From Erodium maritimum (lineage: Eukaryota > Streptophyta > Magnoliopsida > Geraniales > Geraniaceae): a DNA stretch of 64,000 bases. How positions within the stretch are numbered: position 1 is the first letter of the stretch; every line of letters begins with the position of its first letter. Positions 1 through 9,972 of this stretch are shown here, in pieces. Position numbers and translations under genes: made by a program. Below the pieces are notes generated by a model. It made no database searches. It worked only from the letters and a program-made list of their open reading frames with translations, and was not told the origin of the DNA. Where the stretch lies: assembly GCA_963921825.1 (NCBI GenBank), contig OY997588.1, forward strand, positions 53,762,803-53,826,802, written 5' to 3'.

Positions 1-1373
1 GCCCAAGTTAATAACGGTTCCGCCGTTAAGTTAACGGCTACGATTTGTCCATTTTAAACTTGACAGTTGTCGTTTACACTCGAGCGGGATAAAAGTCGGG
101 TTACGACGGATCGGGTTCGAGCACCCGCGCACCGAACCCAGGTTTGATCTAAACCCAGTTTAAACCCCTTTTTAACTTAAAACCGTCGTTGAACACCCTT
201 GCTTTAATTAATTTCGTCTTTGATTTTAAAACAAAACGGTTTCCTTCCGTTCGTTTCCAAACTCGATATTTTGGTCCGGAACCCTTATAAAGTCGATTTG
301 ATTTCGTTTCCCCCCTTTTTGATTTAACTTAACTCGAGTCTAACTTTAATAAACGACTTTCGTTTTAAAACCCGTTAAACTTAACCCGACCTAGTTTTAA
401 CGATAACGATTTTCTTTATGTCCGAACGATAAGGATCTAACATTTATTCTAAAGTCGATTTTCAATTTACAAACAGTTTTAATCCTTCCTTTTTCACCCT
501 TAACAGATCAAAACAAACGTAAATGACATAATAATAACTTAAAAATTTGTGTTCTTCGTTACAAATCTTTACACTTCAGAATTACAATAACCCAACAATT
601 CTTCAACAAACCGAGATCCCGTTTCTGGTTCTGTTCCTTTCCATTTCCAAAGTCCCATTCCGTCCCAACCAGATCCAGAACAGAGCGTTCTATCACCGAT
701 CGGATCTGAATGGACTCGGGAAAGGGAGAATAAGAGAAGAGGGACGAGCTCGGTTTTGGTCCGGCCGACCACCGGCGATGTCGTTATCGGCCGAAGTTCC
801 ACAGGCCGAGAACTCACCGTACCGACACGGTGGAGACGGTGGAGAGTGGCGGTGTACGGCTCGGGTCCGGACGACTCGTCTCGTTCCGGGTCCGACGAGC
901 TCGCCGGTGACGGCGGGAGCTCGGTTCGCGTTCGGGTGAAGGGGAGGCGATGTTCGGTCGGAGTTTGGTGAGGAAGACGAAGGAAAGAGAGACAGGGAGG
1001 TCGGAGACGGGAAACGGGGCGGTGGCACGTTAGGGTTTCGGGACGGAACCGATGGTGAACAGCCAGGTTTTTGGACGGAGACGGTGAGATGGGTCGGGAG
1101 ATGAAGGGGAAGGATGGGACGAGGGTTGAGAGGGGTGTGGAGGCCGGAAACGGCGGTGGCCGGTGCTGGTTCGGCGGAGAAGACGAAGGAGGAGAGGGAG
1201 TGAGGTCGAGAGAATCGAAGGGTAGAGAGAGGGAGGCTGCGGCGTGTTCTGATGCTGAAACCCTAGGGTTTCAGCTTATATCAGACACGCTGGGCCGAGC
1301 CCTCTTGGGCCTCAGTCGAAGAACGGGCCTAAGGCCCAAACGGCTGGTTGGCCGAAACAGGCCTGGCCTGTCC

Positions 1374-1409
<36 letters not shown>

Positions 1410-1439
1410 TCACCACTTGTTTCAAACATCAACCCTACA
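1..1439 (-). mobile_element. Gypsy-type LTR, related to type A, cut by the window edge
   Basis: Positions about 43-140 match, on the opposite strand, the 13,740-13,860 part of the intact type A LTR (shared words such as gttacgacg and tcgggttcgag). Read on the minus strand, the piece then shows a TATA-like tatataagc near 1278 followed by an aaaccctag motif, the same arrangement as the type A LTR promoter. A T-run at 1376-1406 matches the A-rich tract near the start of type A. The likely LTR start (TG) is at 1439 on the minus strand. The other end lies outside the window, so solo or complete status cannot be told. The short frames over 547-1454 are not supported as genes. Confidence 0.7.
1254..1275. 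repeat. Perfect 22-bp palindrome in the LTR leader
   Basis: The arm gctgaaaccct is followed directly by its reverse complement, so the telo-box-like aaaccctag occurs on both strands. It sits beside the minus-strand TATA-like motif of the LTR. Confidence 0.8.
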
Positions 1440-1689
1440 GTTTTCGGGTTTTAAATTAATACCCTAATGAAACGAAGCGGGTTTTACAAGCATACTCAAA
1501 TTACTCTGCGAAAGACCTTCTAGATGCATTGGCACAGGAAAGGGTGGTAGACGTACATGTCAGAGATTTCGGAAACAGAGTATCAGCTTGAGAGATACTA
1601 ACTAGACGTGGTTTCAGAGATGACCAAAATTTGTTGACAAGGATGGAGGTAGGGTCCTAAAGGGATGATTCTTCCAATGAGTCACTATA

Positions 1690-2399
1690 GAAGGGTTGTC
1701 GTTCCATGGATGGTGTACTAAGTCTTTTGAAGCAATAGGCAAGGAAATTAGCATTCTAAATACTATGCTCAAAGAAGGAGAATGTGATACTACTTTCGGG
1801 AAGGCGTTTATGTCAGTCCATAGCTTGCATAACCTCAAATCTGTGACCATTGATGTAACAATGAGGGAAAAATCTTTCAGCACGTCAGTGGAACCGGTGA
1901 ACGTCTCGGAAGTTCGGAGGCGAATAAGGAAAGTTGTGAAGATTAGGAAGAGTCTCCGGATTTCCAAGGTAGACGAGCCATTCCAAATAATTTACCACAG
2001 ACTCTAAGAGGCCAAATTATTGGACCTCCGCGGATGGTACGAGGCCTAAGAGGCCTGATTTTGAAACACCATTTGCGAAGTTTTTTTCGTGACACACAAA
2101 CAACTCAATTGGGGGTACCTGCGACGGTAAGAACATCGAAGAGAAGATGCAAAAACAAGGAAAGAAATCTGCTGGTGGTCTCCTACCAAATCATTTCTCA
2201 ATCACGATCCAACAGTCAAAGCAAGGCCAAAAATAAGCAGATTTGGGATCACGTGTAGGCAGTGGGCATGAAGGCCTTAGCAGCTGATGAGTTAGTCTTA
2301 GACCAGTTCGAAAATCTAGACATGGAGATAAGTGGGAAAGCCTTAACTGATTCGGAAGAAGAGAGTGACTTCTATGGGGAGTGTGATCGGCACAAATAG
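1690..2399 (+). pseudogene. LINE ORF1 (gag-like) remnant
   Basis: One open frame (1696-2007) reads SFHGWCTKSFEAIGKEI, which fits the W...F..IG pattern of the DUF4283-type domain common in plant LINE and retroelement ORF1 proteins. A later piece, REKSFSTSVEPVNVSEV, also fits. A second short frame (2034-2258) is basic and may be the nucleic-acid-binding tail. Several stops separate the pieces, and a stop near 2397-2399 lies just before the ORF2 start at 2431. Family assignment rests on pattern recall only. Confidence 0.5.
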
Positions 2400-2430
2400 T
2401 GGTGCCGATATCAGCTTAGATTGAATCACA

Positions 2431-2880
2431 ATGAAACTCATCTCATGTAACGTGAGAGGAGTAAATGCTCCTCATAAGAGGAGGTGTGTTCAAGGAGTAA
2501 TCAAGAAGGAGAATCTCGATTGCATTTTTTGCAAGAAACTAAAATGGCCGATATTAATTGCAAGTTCATGAGAAATAGCGGATTTTCAAAGGATTGGAGC
2601 TACATCCATGTACCAACTGAAGGTGCCTCGAGGGGTACTGGTATTTTCTGGAAAAGAGATGTCTTGGCCAAAGATAGTTCCAACGTTGTCGGTAAATCAG
2701 TGATTTGGAAGGGAAGATTGGTAAAAAACGATGTCAGCATTGATTTAATAAATTTCTATCCACCCAATTTTCCCCGGGAGAGGGAAGCTGTTTGGAGAGA
2801 TTTGCTACATCATTTAGAATCTCTTGGAGAAGCTATAATCATGGCTGGTGATTTCAATGTTGTGAGAACGGTGGAGTGAA
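2431..2880 (+). pseudogene. LINE ORF2 N-terminal endonuclease fragment
   Basis: ATG 2431 opens a frame reading MKLISCNVRGVN, the hallmark start of the exonuclease-endonuclease-phosphatase domain that nicks target DNA for LINE insertion. A frame change in the T-run near 2525 moves the reading to the next frame, which continues with LQETKM, STGxxWK-like GTGIFWK, and AGDFNVV. The stop is at 2877-2879. The catalytic asparagine, glutamate (QETK) and GDFN motifs are still visible, but the chain ends after about 150 aa with no reverse transcriptase. It cannot make a working ORF2 protein. Confidence 0.85.
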
Positions 2881-3475
2881 GAAGATAGAGTGAGAGTTCA
2901 ATAAGAGATTCCAGACATTTATGCTTGGTGGAGTGTGGTATGGGTCATGATGGGTGACATTCCCAGTTATGTTTTAGTCTAGGAATTCGTGGGTTCCAAG
3001 TGTTGGTGGCATGGATGGGTGGTTGTTGGATATTCTGCTTTCTGAAGTTTGAGGTTATGCAGGAATTCAGCTGCTTTTCAGGCAAAATTAGACCCCATCG
3101 ATAAGGTGTTCTTGAATTTGCAGCAATATTGTTATGGTTTGTTGAACAGAGCATGCATGTTGATCCTGTTTGCGAGAGGGGGGGCGAAGAATGGGCATAG
3201 ATTGGTATGACCGAACAGATTTCGAATCTGTTTTCCATGGGGAGCGGGTTGAGGGCCGTTGGCCTCAACTTCTGGTTTGGAGTGGTTTTTGAAGCATTGG
3301 TAGCTGTGGAGCAGGAATTGTGGTTTAGATAGGATTTTTATGTATCCTACTTGATTTGGGTGTGGTGGCTTTATTTGGTCTGTTTCGAGCTCGATCCCTT
3401 TAGGTTGATCAGCTCCTCCTTTTTATATGTTCTCCTTATTTGAAGATAATAAATTCCTTGCTTATAAAAAAAAAT

Positions 3476-3774
3476 AAGTCTTGATCATCTAACACTAGAA
3501 CAAATTAACATTTAGTCTTCAAACTCGTGTTTGGAGTTATCTTTTAGCCACTGGACAGAAAATCTTTGGCGTGATGCTTAGGGCCGCGAATGGTGAACGC
3601 TCCATCACATTGTCTATGTGTAGCTCTTTCAACATCAAGTCTTTCAACAACCAGCCTAGCTCTGTCAATAGCAAGTATATTACCCTCTATGGATATGAGG
3701 CCCAAATCATCACACGAGTCGTTGCTTCTTTTCTCGTATGGATATCGGGGGGCAACCTTTGCATCAAAACCAAC
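3476..3774 (-). other. Unassigned stretch with a 76-codon open frame, minus strand
   Basis: Between the LINE tail and the solo LTR, minus-strand codons from 3774 down to about 3544 stay open. They give a soluble-looking peptide containing APRYPYEKRSNDS and GAFTIRGPKHH. I do not recognise the family. The solo LTR at 3775 was inserted at the upstream edge of this frame, so it may be a disrupted exon or a chance frame. Confidence 0.3.
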
Positions 3775-6700
3775 AGTCACGCCCCAAATTCAGTAGAACC
3801 GAACCCGGAACGCGAACGTTTAAGACAATAAAACATTTTCAAACCTTTTAAATAAAACACTGTAAAACCACCGTTTAGTCAATCAAAATAATAATTTACA
3901 ACTCAAAAGTACGTCCCAACAAGCGGACAAAATACAAGGCGTACGTCGCTAGACTCAAAAAGGAAACCCGGACTCTCGCTCCTAGCTCTTCAAGCTTCGA
4001 GAGCTCACCTAGTCCGTCCCACGACCAGTACCTGTAGGAAAAGCAGCTAGGGGTGAGCGTTCGCTCACCACCACGGATAACAGACTGACTACGGCATACT
4101 TAGCAGACAATGCCGGTAACACCAACAACAACCGAACACCGGGGACTACTATCCCCAGACTCGAGTAACCCGACTGACACACAAACCGCTACTTTCCTCC
4201 ACCGACTCAACACTCGGACTCGTAATGTAGACCCGACACAACGATTGACGACTTCCTCCAAAGACACGACAAATAACCACACAACACCCAAGATCACTAA
4301 GGATCGCACACCAAACAAGATCACAAAGGATCGCACTCCAGCTGCTCAGTAACCCCCTCACGCCCTTTACCGATCCCTGTTAGGCCAGGCGGTCGACCTG
4401 TTGCACTTTTCCCGACACAAAGTCGGACGCTGTCGACCTGTCACCACCCACGCACGCGCGGCCAGGACCCCTTTTCTCACGGGCGGGCCCCCTACCCCGT
4501 CTGAACATGCAGACACGTGCGATCACAGGACCCCCGTTATTATGAAGCGGGCCCCCAACCTCAGGTAACCACAATCACAATCACAAGAAAAGTTCAACAA
4601 ACAGCAACAAGACCGTTCTAACACTTCACAGACACTCATGGCAACCCAAGACACACCAACAGTAACTCACGGGCTCAACAACCCCACGGGCACTCATGGC
4701 CTCCCAAGACACACCAACAGTAACTCACGGGCTCAACAACCCCACGGGCACTCATGGCCTCCCAAGACACACCAACAGTAACTCACGGGCTCAACAACCC
4801 CACGGGCACTCATGGCCACCCAAGACACACCGACAATAACTCACGGGCTCAACAACCCCACGGGCACTCATGGCCACCCAAGACACCAACAGTAAAACAA
4901 GGGCTCTCATGGCCACCCAAGACACCAACAGTAAAACACGGGCTCTCATGGCCACCCAAGACACCAACAGTAAAACACGGGTTCTCATGGCCACCCAAGA
5001 CACAACAGTAAAGTACGGGCTCTCATGGCCACCCAAGACACAAACAGTAAAGTACGGGCTCTCATGGCCACCCAAGACACAACTACACAATCAACCTCCG
5101 GGCATAACCAATGCCTCCAGCAGTTCTAAAGGCTCACAATCAACCTCCGGGCATAACCAAATGCCTCCAGTAGTTCTAATATCGAAAGTTCACTGCTCCT
5201 ATGACACTATTAAGTGTCACATGCATTTGTATTGTTCGATACGTTCCCTTATCATATGACACCACCCGGTGTCGCCAGCCTTTCTAATATTCGATAAACT
5301 TACTTAACCCACGACACCCCAGTGTCACATGCATTTCTACTGTTAACTTTCCCTAGTCAGGGCCGAGATCCGGCTACTTTTCCCTACCTCTTGAAGCGTG
5401 TCAAACCCGATACTCTTATTCCGGCAAAGCTCCATAATTCCCGCTTAGCCTCCTATTTCCACGGTAGGCGACACGGTCTACAATCATTACAATTAACACA
5501 CTTTTTAAGTAAGCATGCGAAATCCGAATTTAAAGAATTAAACGCCCAAATGCAACCCCAACAATGTCGATCACTCCCAAACTTCCCAATTACTCGACAT
5601 TGTCACTAATGGACCCGGAAAGGCCCGATTCGCCCGACATGGCGAATCTGCCCGGGTTTGGAAAACGTCATTCCGGTGCTCCAAAAATTCCCGTTTTCGT
5701 TTCTACGGTCTTAGAATAATTCAAGGGTTCCTATGCACTCGACGAAGTCAATTTCCGACTTCCGAGTAATTTAATTCACGTTTAAAGTTTCTAACCCGTC
5801 AATTACAACTTTCACAATTTAATTCCAAATTTCGATCCGAGTGTGGATTAACGACTTGGGGATCGTCCTAAACCACCCGAACGCGAAATCCCGATACCCG
5901 AACATGTGGGCCCCACCCGGCCCTTAAGACCCGAGGGTGGTTGGGCCGGTTTTGGGCCGGTTCACCACCATGCTGGCCGGCCCTAGCTCCGGCCAGCCAC
6001 CTCCCAACTCCGGCAGCCACCACACACGGTGGCCGGAGCTCCCCCGAGCCTCCGGTCACCGGAAACCGATCCTTTTTGCTCCAAAACGTTCCCAACGAAC
6101 CCAACACCTCGACTCATCCAAATTTAACCCATTTAAACCCAAACCCTAACTTTCAAACGTAACAAAACGATTAGGTGCTCACCGTAGGGAATGATGACGG
6201 GAACTCGATTCTTCGATCGTTGAGACGATCCATCGGTTGGATCGTCGGGAAATCACAAAGCTCCAACCATTTCTTCTCTTTTTCTCCATTTTCTCATTCT
6301 CTTTCCTCTCTCCACTTTCTCTCTCCAAAACTCTTATTTTTTCTAACTTTGCCGAGAACAATACACTTCACTTCCTTTTGTTTTGTTTCATAAACACACC
6401 CTTTTAACATAATTACAAAACTAACACTCAACTTCTTATCTTTTTGTTTTTGTCCCAAAAACCTAACACCACCACTTGTGTGACATGTGGAAAATGGGTC
6501 CCACACATTTTGGAAAATATCTCCTAGATATTTCCAGTCAGATTCGCGAAATTCGGCCGTCTCGGGCCCCGAACGGGCACTTTTCCAAGAAATTACGAAA
6601 CTTCACGGACTACAAGGAAACGGCTCAACTAAGACCGCTGCGACGACGATTAAGCTTTTTGGATCCAAAACGGACCTCGAATGGACCAAAACGTCGCTCG

Positions 6701-6912
6701 GTTGACTTTTCCAGCGAAAAGTCAACCTTTCCCAAATTGGTCAGAAAGTTTCCCTGAATCCCCCGGACTCGCTTTGGCCGATAACGGGGTCAACTTAAGT
6801 CCGGTATGACCCTCGGGGTCAAAGTTAGGTTTACTTAAGTGTCTGTCCAAATTTTTTAAATTTTCCTAGTTTTTCGCAGGTTTGACTGCGTTGACCGGGA
6901 GTGGTTCTTACA
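3775..6912 (-). mobile_element. Solo LTR, type B gypsy family (about 3.1 kb)
   Basis: Read on the minus strand, the LTR starts TGTAAGAACCACTCCCGG at 6912 and ends GGGGCGTGACT at 3775; the final A expected for a TG..CA border is changed to T. The pentamer CCAAC lies immediately outside both ends (3770-3774 and 6913-6917), a 5-bp target duplication, with no internal domain. So this is a solo LTR left by LTR-LTR recombination. Its terminal 200 bp recurs at 12058 and its downstream half recurs in every type A and type B LTR in the window. It carries tandem repeats at 4630-5090 and a hairpin at 4052-4069. Confidence 0.9.
4630..5090 (-). repeat. Minisatellite array inside the type B solo LTR
   Basis: About nine imperfect copies of a 45-62 bp unit follow one another. 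Each contains a ccacgggcactcatggcc or gggctctcatggccaccc core next to caagacacaccaacagta. The same unit, in the opposite orientation, forms arrays in the other gypsy LTRs (14380-14760, 29630-29990, 55700-56690). Overlapping open frames here arise because the unit length is often a multiple of three; they are not genes. Confidence 0.9.
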
Positions 6913-6917
6913 CCAAC

Positions 6918-7526
6918 ATCTCTCGTTCCCAATCAACCTCCCTCTTTGGTTGTACATATTCCTCTGATAAATTGTTGTTTTTCTCCCCGACACTATTGTT
7001 TGTGTCCTCCATCGCCTATTTATACATTTATATAATAGAAATCAAAAGGAATCGAAACAATAAAAAGTTCATAAATAACCCTAAATCGGAATTCGAATTG
7101 TATACATGCAACAAAAAAGCAATTCATATTTCATATTTCCCAATAACAAAAAACCCAAAATCAAAACCCCTAAATCTGAAACCTAATTGAAACCCTATTA
7201 TATGAAACCCTAAAATCTTATATTATTAAAACCTTTGTTTGAATATTGACTATGGGATAGGAAAGGAATATCGTGCAAGTATCAAAGGACACGTGTAGGC
7301 CAAATATATCTACTTTCCACTTGTTTTTATTTCCTTATAGAAAAGGTCGCGTAACATAAAAAATTGCTTCATTCAACAAGTTTGGGACTACATCAGTTTC
7401 TCTATAATGCCTTCAAGTTACTACAGTAATTTCTCTACAATGGCTTCAAGTTACTTCATCAATTTCTATACAATGTCTTCATCACAACAATTAGTATGAG
7501 ATATCTTTGATTATGTAAACTTATTA
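6918..7526. other. Unassigned DNA between solo LTR and TIR element; possible minus-strand promoter
   Basis: On the minus strand a TATAAATAGG-like motif at about 7015-7024 lies just upstream of an ATG at 7012. That ATG opens a 30-codon acidic frame, which runs into the solo-LTR insertion site. On the plus strand nothing is recognisable. The rest is AT-rich, with short aaaccct words near 7160-7220. Confidence 0.3.
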
Positions 7527-7666
7527 GAGCATACACATCGAAGCGGGGCAGATATGTGGGTCAAAGCAAGGAGCATGCACCTCAAGGTTCGGGGTCCCCT
7601 CGATGTGGGGAGGTTTGGGCGCAGACCTCGTGGCACGATCCCTTGCCTCGCGAGAGAGGGGCAGGC

Positions 7667-7692
7667 GCACGAAGCAGAATTCTGCTTCGTGC
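7667..7692. repeat. Perfect 26-bp palindrome
   Basis: The arm gcacgaagcagaa meets its exact reverse complement with no loop. It sits in the GC-rich left arm of the TIR element. It could form a cruciform or act as a transposase-binding site; neither is shown. Confidence 0.85.
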
Positions 7693-7749
7693 CTCGCGGG
7701 TTCACGCCTCACACTCGGCTTCTCCCTGTGTGACGCGTGGCCTGCAAAA

Positions 7750-8056
7750 CAATTTTTTTTATATTTTTGTTATTAATTCTTATATATATATATATATATA
7801 TATTATTTATATTAATTATCATATATTCATTTATTAATTTATTTTCATATAAATAAATAAACATATATTTTTTCAGGTTTAATTATTAATTCTTATTTAT
7901 CATATATTAATTTATTAATTTATTTTCATATAAATAAATAAACATATTATCTTTTTTAAGTTTTTTTTATTAATTCTTATTTATCATATATTAATTTATT
8001 AATTTATTTTCATATAAATAAATAAACAGATTATCTTTTTTTAAGTTTTGTTATTA
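7750..8056. repeat. AT-rich tandem repeats, about 80-95 bp unit, three copies, plus an (AT)n tract
   Basis: After an (AT)n run at about 7780-7802, the words ttattaattcttatttatc, atttattttcatataaat and aaataaacatatt recur three times. The same vocabulary resumes after the retroposon (9448-9830), so the retroposon landed inside this AT-rich body. Confidence 0.8.
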
Positions 8057-8073
8057 ATTCTTAATTATCATAT

Positions 8074-9447
8074 TTTTTTGAGGAGCTACAATCACTGTAT
8101 TACAATTGAAATTTGTTTACAAAAATGAAGTACTGAAATGCTAAAAACAGAAATAACAATAGAACTTGAAAGTAAAGTCGCCCTATAGAGACCAAAGGTA
8201 GTCTGGGGGAGAATACTACGACAACGTCTTCCGATCACCGATACAGGGGCTCCAAACTGATTGGCACGGACTGAGAAGGCCCAGTGTTGGAGTTTCTGAT
8301 TGGACATAAATCAACTCTGAGATATGCTCCAGTGTGATACTGAAGCCCTAGAACGATGTCCCGGACAGCCCTGTAACCGGGAACTGAAATGGCTCAGTTG
8401 GACTTTGCGTTCTCCCGAGGAACCAGCAGACGTCGTGCCCCCTCTGATGATAATGAGGGCCTTTAAAAACGTATAATTGCTGGTTCCCAATCTGATTGAA
8501 GAGTGTCACGCCGGTACTTGGTGGAATTGATGCCACCCTACGTCCAGTGTGACGGTATTACCGGCAAACCCCCCACTGGACCACGAGGGACTCATTGATC
8601 TAGGCAAGGGTGCGTTCCTCGCCTCGCCGTTTGTGGTGTTCCTCCATTTCCAAGACCCCGATCTTGCCCCGAAACCCGACCCGGGACCCTGCCCATGTTC
8701 CCTCCGTGACCCAGGTTGCCTTCTACTTGGGTCTGTCCAGACCCGACCCAGCCCACCTAAACCGGGTTCCTCCTCAGCCCAGACTGGGTCCAACCCGGCC
8801 CGTAACCAGAGCCCATCTCGGCCCAAGACCACCGAACCCTAGTTTCCCTTGCCTGCAGCGCCGTTAACCATTCTCTCGGAACCCTAGCCAATGCCGACCT
8901 CTTCTCTAGCGCCGCCATCTTCTCCTGCCGGCCACCAGACTCTGTCACGACCCAAGATAGTATGCTAGGAACCCTAGCCTCCCGTTCCTCTTTCCCCTGC
9001 AATGCAACCGCCATCTCCCGTCGTCCGCCGGACTCAGACAACACGGACTCAGACTCCGCAACCACCACACGCGTTGCCAGCATCGACGGTGGCCATGGTT
9101 CACGTACCACCCGCTCCCACGCTGCGAACACCACCAGAGACGCCATCTGAGCCCCACCTCGCGACTTCAGCGCCGCTGCCCTCAACGCCTCACCTCGCTG
9201 CGTCAACGCCACCGCCTATGCTTCCAAGTATTCTGCACACAATGAGATTGGTTACCGCGAGAGAGTTTTCTCCGGCTCCGATCCCATCAAAACCTGACCA
9301 AGATGATTTTTGAACTCATCATCATGGTCTTCCTCGCCTCCATCTTTGCCTCTTGGGAACATCGGTGCTTCGTCTAAGAAGATGAGAGACTAATCGCAAA
9401 AAACCAAACCTCAAACCCTAGGGTTTAGAGAGAACTTGGCTCTGCGC
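8074..9447 (-). mobile_element. Retroposon (LINE-mobilised transcript-like insertion), minus strand
   Basis: The 17-mer attcttaattatcatat is present at 8057-8073 and again at 9448-9464, exactly bounding the insert. The left border starts with six T, i.e. an oligo(A) tail on the minus strand. A 17-bp duplication plus an A-tail is the signature of target-primed reverse transcription. On the minus strand the unit begins with a leader containing aaaccctagggttt and ends in AT-rich 3'-UTR-like sequence. GC-rich frames of up to about 150 codons are present, but I recognise no domain. It may be a processed pseudogene or a non-autonomous LINE-dependent element. Confidence 0.75.
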
Positions 9448-9972
9448 ATTCTTAATTATCATATATTAATTTCTTTTCTTTTCATTTTAAATTTATTTGT
9501 ATATTAAATTTCTTTTTAAAATTGTTATTAAATATTTTTCTATATCTATTAATTTTTTTAGTTTTTACAAATAAATATTTATTTGTTATTATTTCCTTTT
9601 GTTTTAATTCTTTTATTAGTATATTTTTGTAATTTTTAAAGTCTTTTAAAAATATTTTACTAATTTTGTTAATTTTTATTAATTTCAAGTTTATTAATTA
9701 TTTCTGTATTTTTGTTAATTTATTTATTAATTAATTTTATATATTTTATTTCAATTTTATTTAGTATTTTGTTAATTAAATATGATTTTAACAAATTCAA
9801 AAAAAGCATAATTAATTATCCAATCAGCACTTCAAGAGGACCATGATCCCCATACCTGCTCCTTTGATGTGGAACCTCTCAACTTTAGAGGGATAGGAGC
9901 ACAATTCATCCTAGTCAGCACATGAATCTACTCCTTGCTCCTTGCTTCTTGATCCCCTTGATGTACATGCTC

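Larger units (their letters stand above)
1480..3475 (+). mobile_element. Degenerate L1-type LINE with internal deletion
   Basis: An ORF1 remnant, an ORF2 endonuclease remnant and a plant LINE-like 3' end follow in order. The 3' end has an aataaattccttgcttat word and an A-run at about 3467-3475, like other plant L1 tails. No reverse transcriptase is visible between 2880 and about 2950, so most of ORF2 is missing. The 5' boundary is not defined, because the decayed ORF1 frame fades out near 1480 beside the LTR. No target-site duplication was found. Confidence 0.72.
7527..9972. mobile_element. Terminal-inverted-repeat DNA element with TTA duplications
   Basis: The left end reads gagcatacacatcgaagc and the right end, reverse complemented, reads gagcatgtacatcaaggg: an imperfect terminal inverted repeat. 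Both ends are flanked by TTA (7524-7526 and 9973-9975). A 3-bp TTA duplication is typical of PIF/Harbinger-type transposons and Tourist-like MITEs, but the termini do not let me name the superfamily. No transposase is visible. The inside holds a GC-rich left arm, AT-rich tandem repeats, and a later retroposon insertion (8074-9447). Without that retroposon the element would be about 1.05 kb. Confidence 0.6.

Noticed and set aside
1071..1454. 127-codon G/R/E-rich frame ending in a phenylalanine run
   Set aside because: The end is the T-run of the LTR and the rest is the antisense of the LTR leader.
3571..3831. Plus-strand 86-codon frame across the solo LTR border
   Set aside because: It crosses the 3775 insertion boundary into the LTR, so it cannot be an original gene.
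4754..5259. Overlapping repeat-encoded frames (MATQDTNSK-type)
   Set aside because: Produced by the LTR minisatellite unit; the same array gives frames in both orientations.
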